Shown here piece by piece: positions 7,142-11,455 of a stretch of DNA of 11,455 nucleotides (the stretch's first letter is position 1; every line of letters begins with the position of its first letter). The translations under genes were made by a program, and so were the position numbers. The notes under the pieces are model-generated. The model did no database searches. It was not told the DNA's origin and saw nothing but the letters and a program-made list of their open reading frames with translations. The stretch comes from Anaerolineales bacterium UBA2317. GTDB taxonomy: Bacteria; Chloroflexota; Anaerolineae; Anaerolineales; Villigracilaceae. Location of the stretch: assembly GCA_002345215.1 (NCBI GenBank), contig DDVH01000060.1, forward strand, positions 1 through 11,455. The letters are read 5' to 3'.

Positions 7142-7777
7142 ATGTATATTGCTATTGAAGGAGTCATTGGTGTTGGTAAAACAACCTTGGCTCGTATGTT
7201 ACAAAACACGTTTGATGCAGAAGTTTTATTGGAGGTCTTTGAAGAAAATCCTTTCCTTTCTGATTTTTATGGTGACCGCTCCCGTTATGCTTTTCAGACT
7301 CAAATTTTCTTTTTGTTGAGTCGCTATCATCAACAAAATAATAATGTGCCGAAAACTTTAGCAGAAGGAAAAAATTTAATTTCTGATTACACCTTTGCAA
7401 AAGATGCTTTGTTTGCAGGAATTAATTTAAAAGGTGATGAGTTAGATATGTATCATCGTGTGCATGAGGCATTGGGCGAGAAAATTCCGAAACCTGATTT
7501 GTTGGTATATTTACAAGCTACAACAGATACGTTGATGAATCGCATCGCATTTCGTGATAGACCGTATGAGCGCCAAATGGAACGAAGTTATATTGATGAA
7601 TTGAATCAAGCGTATGATGATTTTTTTTCAAAACCGTTTGACCATACCCCTGTTTTGAAAATTGATTCAAATGAATTAAATATCATTCAAAATGTAGAAC
7701 ACATTAAGTTGGTTGAAAATAAAATTCGTGAAACCTTGGGCTTGAGTCCATTTCAACCAAGTTTGCCACTAAAATAA
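7142..7777 (+). CDS. Deoxynucleoside kinase, deoxyguanosine-kinase-like
   Basis: Phosphorylates a deoxynucleoside to its 5'-monophosphate with ATP, for purine or pyrimidine deoxynucleoside salvage in the cytoplasm. The protein has 211 residues, normal for the bacterial family. The P-loop GVIGVGKTT (7-15) has Lys13. EVFEENPFLSDFY (31-43) includes Glu31, the likely catalytic base region. SDYTF (81-85) replaces the usual DRS motif, and the LID segment NRIAFRDRPYER (133-144) supplies the arginines. An SDY-type motif and ENPFL resemble Bacillus dGK (YaaG) more than dCK/dAK, so dGK-like specificity is inferred, not shown. An ATG at 7106 is in frame, but the family start MYIAIEG and GGGAG at 7127-7131, ten bases upstream, favour 7142. 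The next gene starts 3 nt after its stop. A second kinase of the other subtype lies at 11014. Confidence 0.9.
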   Translation: MYIAIEGVIGVGKTTLARMLQNTFDAEVLLEVFEENPFLSDFYGDRSRYAFQTQIFFLLSRYHQQNNNVPKTLAEGKNLISDYTFAKDALFAGINLKGDELDMYHRVHEALGEKIPKPDLLVYLQATTDTLMNRIAFRDRPYERQMERSYIDELNQAYDDFFSKPFDHTPVLKIDSNELNIIQNVEHIKLVENKIRETLGLSPFQPSLPLK

Positions 7778-7780
7778 ATT

Positions 7781-8803
7781 ATGCGCGTTACACGTGAATC
7801 ACTTCTCCGCATTGCCAAAGAAACCGTTCAAGAACGGGCATATAACGATTCAAATATTATCGCCGCTTATTTAACGGGCTCATTGCTAACCAATGAACCC
7901 ATGCTCGGTGGCACAGCCGATATTGATTTAGTTTTTGTTCACAAAAACGAACCAAAAACAAAACGCGAATTCAAAAAACTCACGCCCGATTTTCATTTAG
8001 ATATTACGCATCGTTCAAAAGATGATTTTAAATCGCCGCGCGAGTTGCGTGGCGACCCGTGGCTTGGATACGAAGTCTATGACCCAATGTTGTTATATGA
8101 ACGCGAAAAATTTTTTGATTTTATACAAGCCAGTTTACGCGCAGGGTTTGAGTTTGAGCAACCAGCACTCACTTTGCAACGTTGTAAAACTTTATTAACC
8201 AACGCAAGAAATATTTGGTTTGAAATTTCTGAATTCACGGGTGAAGCCACACCGCAAGAAATAAAAATTTATTTACATTCGTTGTTCAACGCCATCAACG
8301 CTGTTGCAGAATTAAATGGCGAGCCAATTTATCATCGCAGGTTATTGTTGGATTTTCCCGCACGCGCCGAAGCCGCGCAAAAGCCTGGCATGGTGGCAGG
8401 CGTGTATGGTCTGCTTGGCGCAAACAAAATTGAGCCAGACCAAATTCAAACTTGGCTTTCGGATTGGAAATCTGCTTATCAACTTGCGAGCGGAAAAACA
8501 AATGTTGATGAATCGATTCATGTCACGCGCTTGAATTATTACGACAAAGCCATCAAAGCCATGCTCACGAGTGAAACGCCTCTTTCTTCGGTTTGGCTTG
8601 TGTTGTGGACTTGGACATTATCTATCCAGACACTTAATGGCGACCATCTCAAATTTTGGCAAAATGCATGTAATTCTTTAGGCTTACTCGGTGACGGATT
8701 CCTTGAGCGGGTTCAAGGCTTAGACCATTTCATAGATGAAATCGAAATCATGTTTGAAGAAATCGCCACAGCAAACGGCTTGGATGAAGAAACACCTTTA
8801 TAA
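7781..8803 (+). CDS. Pol-beta-superfamily nucleotidyltransferase-domain protein
   Basis: A 340-residue protein whose N-terminus carries the nucleotidyltransferase signature: LTGS (31-34), then Asp47 and Asp49 in TADIDLVFVH, and a likely third metal ligand, Asp74, in HLDI. The rest (about 90-335) is predicted largely helical with several Trp residues (WLVLWTWTL near 274-282) and ends in an acidic tail. The superfamily transfers a nucleotide to small molecules, proteins or RNA; aminoglycoside adenylyltransferases are distant relatives. Nothing here identifies the acceptor, so a resistance role should not be assumed. It begins 3 nt after the kinase stop with no Shine-Dalgarno sequence, suggesting translational reinitiation and a shared transcript. 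A TAAAAT five bases before the ATG could be a weak promoter of its own. A strong terminator follows directly. Confidence 0.82.
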   Translation: MRVTRESLLRIAKETVQERAYNDSNIIAAYLTGSLLTNEPMLGGTADIDLVFVHKNEPKTKREFKKLTPDFHLDITHRSKDDFKSPRELRGDPWLGYEVYDPMLLYEREKFFDFIQASLRAGFEFEQPALTLQRCKTLLTNARNIWFEISEFTGEATPQEIKIYLHSLFNAINAVAELNGEPIYHRRLLLDFPARAEAAQKPGMVAGVYGLLGANKIEPDQIQTWLSDWKSAYQLASGKTNVDESIHVTRLNYYDKAIKAMLTSETPLSSVWLVLWTWTLSIQTLNGDHLKFWQNACNSLGLLGDGFLERVQGLDHFIDEIEIMFEEIATANGLDEETPL

Positions 8804-8806
8804 ATC

Positions 8807-8836
8807 AAAACCTGACAAATCATTGTCAGGTTTTTT
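8807..8836 (+). terminator. Rho-independent terminator of the kinase/nucleotidyltransferase operon
   Basis: AAAACCTGACAA (8807-8818) pairs perfectly with TTGTCAGGTTTT (8823-8834) across a 4-nt ATCA loop, and the T run continues to 8836. It starts 4 nt after the stop of the 7781 gene. Confidence 0.93.
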
Positions 8837-8849
8837 CTTAACATAACAT

Positions 8850-8901
8850 GTAGGGGCGCGGTCATCGCGCCCAGTATTGGGCGAGGAAACCTCGCCCCTA
8901 C
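8850..8901. repeat. Palindromic intergenic repeat with nested hairpins, copy 2
   Basis: Outer arms GTAGGGGCG (8850-8858) and CGCCCCTAC (8893-8901) are a perfect 9-bp inverted repeat. Inside lie two further hairpins: GGGCGCG/CGCGCCC (8854-8860 with 8866-8872, loop GTCAT) and GGGCGAGG/CCTCGCCC (8879-8886 with 8890-8897, loop AAA). On the minus strand it would encode VGARFPRP, a junk motif I know from repeats of Chloroflexota-type genomes. It fills most of the spacer between the terminator and the Shine-Dalgarno sequence of the 8914 gene, so it probably lies in that gene's 5' leader. Confidence 0.8.
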
Positions 8902-8913
8902 GAAAGAGGAACC

Positions 8914-9249
8914 ATGCAAAACTTTACAGATGTAAAACTTGAAATCTTCGTGCCACAAGACCACGCCCTAAATATCCGTGATGAACTTGCAAAAATCGGA
9001 GTCGGAGTCATCGGCAATTACGACCATTGTGTTGCTCTCACTCCCGTGCGCGGATTCTTTCGCCCAACCGAAGGTGCGAATCCGTTTGAAGGAAAAGTTG
9101 GAGAAATTAGTGAAGTAGCAGAATATAAACTCGAAGTCAATTGCAAGCGCGAGTTAGTCAATGAAGCGATTAAGACTATAAGAAAAGTTCATCCCTACGA
9201 AGAGCCATTGATTAATATTTTTCCGTTAGTGAATCATTTGTTTGGATAA
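8914..9249 (+). CDS. Stand-alone NIF3/YqfO insert-type (CutA-like) domain protein
   Basis: A 111-residue protein that corresponds to the extra domain inserted in YqfO-type NIF3 proteins, here free-standing. Diagnostic segments: GNYDHC (34-39), GFFRPTEGANPFEGKVGE (47-64) and HPYEEP (93-98). The fold is ferredoxin-like, related to CutA/PII trimers; a small-molecule or metal-binding role has been discussed for the family, but no function is established. The metal-binding NIF3 core (with its His/Asp/Glu ligands) is absent, and both ends match full-length domain boundaries, so this is not a truncated YqfO. AGAGGA at 8905-8910 lies 3 nt before the ATG, a short but usable spacing. The 9253 gene starts 3 nt after its stop. 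A palindromic repeat ends 12 nt upstream of the ATG. Confidence 0.88.
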   Translation: MQNFTDVKLEIFVPQDHALNIRDELAKIGVGVIGNYDHCVALTPVRGFFRPTEGANPFEGKVGEISEVAEYKLEVNCKRELVNEAIKTIRKVHPYEEPLINIFPLVNHLFG

Positions 9250-9252
9250 ATT

Positions 9253-9825
9253 ATGAATAAACAAATATTCCTTTTAAAAATAACTTTAGGCACGATATTT
9301 GCAATGGAAATGGGTGCGGAATTATTCGCTATTTCTGGAAACCCATATCAACTTCAAAGACCTTGGGCCTCTGGATTTCTTTTTACATTTTTTCATTTTT
9401 TGTGTATTGTCATTATGCAGTGGCTACTACTGTCGGACTACCTGCCTAAAAGATGGATAACTTTAGGTTTTGTTGGTTGTATTATTGCATCAATAGTTTC
9501 TGGGATTATTTATCAAGTCTTTTCATTTGAAGCCTGGTTTTCGTATAATTTTGAAATAAAAATATTTGCTAGAATTATATCAGGAGCATTATTTGCACTT
9601 CCACAGTTATTTGTGTTACAAGGGAGGAAAGGCTATTTATGGATATTAGCAAATAGTATTGCTTGGACGATTCAGTATATTGGTTGGGAGTTAATAATGT
9701 CTTACACATCATATTACGATCTTTTTCTGTTTATTAGAATATTGGTTGTGGAGTCACCCAATGTTGCATTAGGTTTATTTCTTGGAATTTATTTATACAT
9801 TTATGTTTACAATCACAACAAATAG
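9253..9825 (+). CDS. Polytopic membrane protein of unknown function
   Basis: A 190-residue, very hydrophobic protein that I do not recognise. About five or six membrane segments are visible, near residues 5-27, 41-62, 69-90, 103-122, 127-147 and 156-186, with short loops and few charges. MEMGAELFA (18-26) places acidic residues inside or at the edge of the first helix, which may be functional. The base composition is clearly more AT-rich than that of the 8914 gene and pyrB on either side, which could indicate a more recently acquired gene. It starts 3 nt after the preceding stop (TAAATTATG junction) with no clear Shine-Dalgarno sequence, so it is probably translated by reinitiation from the 8914 transcript. 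No strong terminator follows, only an imperfect hairpin. Confidence 0.72.
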   Translation: MNKQIFLLKITLGTIFAMEMGAELFAISGNPYQLQRPWASGFLFTFFHFLCIVIMQWLLLSDYLPKRWITLGFVGCIIASIVSGIIYQVFSFEAWFSYNFEIKIFARIISGALFALPQLFVLQGRKGYLWILANSIAWTIQYIGWELIMSYTSYYDLFLFIRILVVESPNVALGLFLGIYLYIYVYNHNK

Positions 9826-9842
9826 CTACCCTTCTAGATTAC

Positions 9843-9872
9843 AAGCCTTAACTGCATAAACATTAATGGCTT
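9843..9872. other. Imperfect hairpin downstream of the 9825 stop
   Basis: AAGCC (9843-9847) plus TTAA pairs with TTAA (9863-9866) plus GGCTT (9868-9872), with one bulged T. There is no T run on either strand, so it is a poor terminator. It may shape the 3' end of the membrane-protein mRNA or belong to the pyrB leader. Confidence 0.3.
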
Positions 9873-9875
9873 AAG

Positions 9876-9904
9876 AGGTCTAAATAGTCAGACCAATTAG
9901 ACCT
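9876..9904 (+). promoter_or_regulatory. Stem-loop in the pyrB leader
   Basis: AGGTCTAA (9876-9883) pairs perfectly with TTAGACCT (9897-9904) across a 13-nt loop. A competing pairing of GGTCT (9877-9881) with AGACC (9890-9894) is also possible. Alternative pairings just upstream of pyrB are compatible with leader regulation, but no T run, PyrR-binding loop or leader peptide is recognisable. The role is inferred only from position. Confidence 0.35.
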
Positions 9905-9925
9905 GTAAGACTTATAAGACCAATC
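9890..9925 (+). repeat. Four tandem 9-nt repeats upstream of pyrB
   Basis: AGAC recurs at exactly 9-nt spacing at 9890, 9899, 9908 and 9917. The units are AGACCAATT, AGACCTGTA, AGACTTATA and AGACCAATC. The array ends 17 nt before the pyrB ATG and immediately upstream of its Shine-Dalgarno sequence. It could be a microsatellite-like remnant or a multi-site operator or RNA element; the function is unknown. Confidence 0.65.
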
Positions 9926-9942
9926 AACTAGGAGACTAACTT

Positions 9943-10929
9943 ATGCCCACAAATTCCCAATCCGCGCACCTGCCGTTTGGTGAAAATAAAAATGCCGAAT
10001 GGTATGGAAAGGATATTATTTCTGTCAAACAATTTAGCCGCAAAGATTTAGAGTATATCTTCGGCGTAGCACACGAAATGCGCGGCATGGTCGAAAGAGT
10101 CGGAACGTTTGATTTGCTCAAAGGAAAAATTTTGGCAAATCTTTTTTATGAGCCATCCACCAGAACATCGTCATCTTTCACAGCCGCTATGGAAAGGCTT
10201 GGCGGTTCAGTCATTCCGATTAACGAAGTGAAATATTCATCTGTATCCAAAGGTGAAAGTCTGCCAGATACAATTCGTACACTCGAATGTTATGCCGATG
10301 TGATTGTGTTACGTCATCCAGAGACAGGTTCAGCGGCGATTGCGGCAAAAGCGGCGAAGAAACCTGTCATCAATGCTGGTGATGGTGTAGGCGAACATCC
10401 TACGCAAGCCTTATTAGATATATTCACAATTTATGAAGAATTAGGCGCAGGTCAAGTAGATGGGATGACAGTCACCATGCTTGGTGATTTGAAATATGGT
10501 CGTACCGTGCATTCATTGACAAGATTATTATCCATGTTTACAAATATCAAGTTGAATTACGTCTCACCTGAAATTTTGAAAATGCCCAAAGAAGTGATGG
10601 ATGAAATTGCTGAAAAGAATATTCCGCAAGCTGAATTTAATACGCTAGAAAAAGTTTTACCTGAGACTGATGTTTTGTATGTGACGCGCGTGCAAAAAGA
10701 ACGCTTTGAAGACCCAGCCGATTATGAAAACGTGAAAGGCGCGTATGTGATTGACCCAGAAATTATGAAATCTGCGAAGAAGGAAATGATTGTCATGCAT
10801 CCCCTTCCACGCGTTGGCGAAATCAGCACTGATTTTGATGATGACCCGCGCGCCGCATATTTCCGTCAAATGGAATATGGCTTGTATGTCAGAATGGCTT
10901 TATTGGCAATGGTTCTTGGTAAAGCATAG
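9943..10929 (+). CDS. pyrB: Aspartate carbamoyltransferase, catalytic chain
   Basis: Catalyses carbamoyl phosphate plus aspartate to N-carbamoyl-aspartate, the committed step of pyrimidine synthesis, in the cytoplasm, as a trimer. The protein has 328 residues, about 20 more than E. coli PyrB at the N-terminus. Carbamoyl-phosphate site: STRT (72-75) and Lys103 in SVSKGES. Other active-site residues: Arg124 (LRHP), His152 and Gln155 in GEHPTQALLD, Arg187 (GDLKYGR), Arg249 (TRVQKER) and HPLPR (286-290). The sequence closely resembles the aspartate-carbamoyltransferase domain of animal CAD in several places (for example PVINAGDGVGEHPTQALLD and DPRAAYFRQ). No pyrI regulatory-chain gene or other pyr gene is in the window. 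The start is supported by AGGAG (9930-9934) eight bases upstream. A tandem-repeat leader precedes it and a bidirectional terminator follows. Confidence 0.97.
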   Translation: MPTNSQSAHLPFGENKNAEWYGKDIISVKQFSRKDLEYIFGVAHEMRGMVERVGTFDLLKGKILANLFYEPSTRTSSSFTAAMERLGGSVIPINEVKYSSVSKGESLPDTIRTLECYADVIVLRHPETGSAAIAAKAAKKPVINAGDGVGEHPTQALLDIFTIYEELGAGQVDGMTVTMLGDLKYGRTVHSLTRLLSMFTNIKLNYVSPEILKMPKEVMDEIAEKNIPQAEFNTLEKVLPETDVLYVTRVQKERFEDPADYENVKGAYVIDPEIMKSAKKEMIVMHPLPRVGEISTDFDDDPRAAYFRQMEYGLYVRMALLAMVLGKA

Positions 10930-10954
10930 TTTTCAAGTTGTAAATTTTGAAGTT

Positions 10955-10990
10955 AAAAAATGAAGGTTGGAGTTAACTTTCCAACCTTCA
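10955..10990. terminator. Bidirectional terminator between pyrB and the convergent kinase
   Basis: TGAAGGTTGGA (10961-10971) pairs perfectly with TCCAACCTTCA (10980-10990) over an 8-nt loop. Read on the minus strand the stem is followed by six T (complement of 10955-10960), a strong terminator for the 11014 kinase gene. On the plus strand the downstream sequence has only a weak T stretch (TTTT near 10994), so its effect on pyrB is less certain. Confidence 0.85.
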
Positions 10991-11013
10991 AACTTTTAAA
11001 CCTGTAACGCAAA

Positions 11014-11455
11014 CTAATCTTCCGCCGCTCGTGCAACTTCTTCTGGTTCAAAGACAACTTCTTCTTTGCCAGTTAACTTATCGTCAATCTTTGAAGCGAT
11101 TAATCTTAAATGTCCGTTATGTGCCACATAATCTAAATCATCAGCAGGGACAGCCAGTACGGGGCAAAGTGTAAAATTTTCAATCCATGATTCGTATAAA
11201 TCATTTAAGTTTTGTAAATAATCATAAGAGATGGTGCGTTCATAATCTCTGCCACGTTGACTGATGCGGTTTTGTAAAGTCTCAACTGAAGCCCGTAAAT
11301 AAATCACCAAATCAGGTGGAGGCAAGAATTGAATCGTGGTTTCGTATAATTCTCGATAGGTTTGATAATCTCTATCTGAAATATTTCCTTGCTTATATAA
11401 GTTGTGTGCAAAAATTTCAGCATCTTCATACACACTGCGGTCTTGAATCACAGAA
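11014..11455 (-). CDS. Deoxynucleoside kinase, dCK/dAK-like, N-terminus outside the window
   Basis: The C-terminal part (147 complete codons plus the stop) of a second deoxynucleoside kinase, phosphorylating deoxynucleosides with ATP. The frame stays open to the right edge, so the P-loop and true start lie beyond it; a GTG at 11451 is internal, because it encodes the Val preceding IQDRS. Visible motifs: QDRSVYEDAEIF, the DRS substrate motif of this family; PPPDLVIYL, the strand after the core helix; and the LID NRISQRGRDYER. The intact DRS motif and the ENF.LCPVL segment resemble Bacillus dCK/dAK (YaaF), unlike the SDY-type kinase at 7142. The C-terminus ends in an acidic stretch (EPEEVARAAED). 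It is convergent with pyrB and shares a terminator with it. Base specificity is inferred from motif type only. Confidence 0.9.
   Translation of the reverse strand, partial: SVIQDRSVYEDAEIFAHNLYKQGNISDRDYQTYRELYETTIQFLPPPDLVIYLRASVETLQNRISQRGRDYERTISYDYLQNLNDLYESWIENFTLCPVLAVPADDLDYVAHNGHLRLIASKIDDKLTGKEEVVFEPEEVARAAED

Noticed and set aside
7781..8803. Aminoglycoside-resistance reading of the nucleotidyltransferase
   Set aside because: Only the general superfamily motif is seen; the large C-terminal part shows no recognisable ANT-family signature.
8713..8964. Minus-strand frame of 83 codons with the VGARFPRP motif
   Set aside because: It is a false protein arising from translation across the palindromic repeat and the terminator, and it overlaps two real genes.
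9890..9925. CRISPR-like array
   Set aside because: The units are only 9 nt, contiguous and without spacers.
9826..9942. PyrR-type attenuator or pyrBI-style leader peptide before pyrB
   Set aside because: No short leader ORF with pyrimidine-rich pause codons, no intrinsic terminator with a T run and no PyrR-binding consensus can be seen.
11014..11451. GTG at 11451 as the start of a short 145-residue kinase
   Set aside because: The frame is open to the window edge, and the family needs an N-terminal P-loop domain; the GTG encodes an internal Val before IQDRS.

Overview
The window reads as an ordinary chromosomal segment of a moderately AT-rich bacterium. It carries biosynthetic, nucleotide-salvage and cell-envelope genes, and I see no phage, transposon, CRISPR or RNA genes. 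Two intergenic inverted repeats of the GTAGGGGC...GCCCCTAC type (one translates to the junk motif VGARFPRP) suggest Chloroflexota, probably class Anaerolineae. That assignment is an inference from recalled repeat style and protein flavour, not from a marker gene.

Layout. Positions 1-5149 (minus strand) form a candidate operon read right to left: a polytopic GT-C-like membrane protein (5149-3728), a GT4-type glycosyltransferase overlapping it by 4 nt (3731-2679), and phosphoenolpyruvate carboxylase ppc (2633 to beyond the left edge), which also seems to have its own promoter. A divergent promoter region at 5150-5250 serves a small orphan membrane protein (5251-5613, plus). Convergent to that is a second minus-strand pair: a GT4 glycosyltransferase (7052-6048) followed 2 nt later by a CaMKII-association-domain/NTF2-like protein (6045-5626).

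A second divergent region (7053-7141), holding one copy of the palindromic repeat, leads rightward into a deoxynucleoside kinase (7142-7777) and a Pol-beta-type nucleotidyltransferase (7781-8803), closed by a strong terminator at 8807-8836. Then come a second repeat copy (8850-8901), a stand-alone NIF3/YqfO insert-type domain (8914-9249), an orphan membrane protein (9253-9825), and a leader with four tandem 9-nt repeats ahead of pyrB (9943-10929). A bidirectional terminator separates pyrB from the convergent 3' part of a second deoxynucleoside kinase (11014 to beyond the right edge).

How the genes fit together: ppc supplies oxaloacetate (and so aspartate), pyrB uses aspartate for pyrimidine synthesis, and two kinases of the dGK-like and dCK/dAK-like types salvage deoxynucleosides. 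The glycosyltransferases and the GT-C-like protein point to surface glycan or glycolipid synthesis. The most notable non-coding signal is that three minus-10-like hexamers lie only 6-7 nt before start codons (ppc, 5251, 7052), implying leaderless mRNAs. This also moves the start of the 7052 gene inward. I did not find a clearly novel multi-gene system; the most unusual items are the pyrB leader repeats, the animal-type PyrB, the split kinase pair and the free-standing NIF3-type domain.
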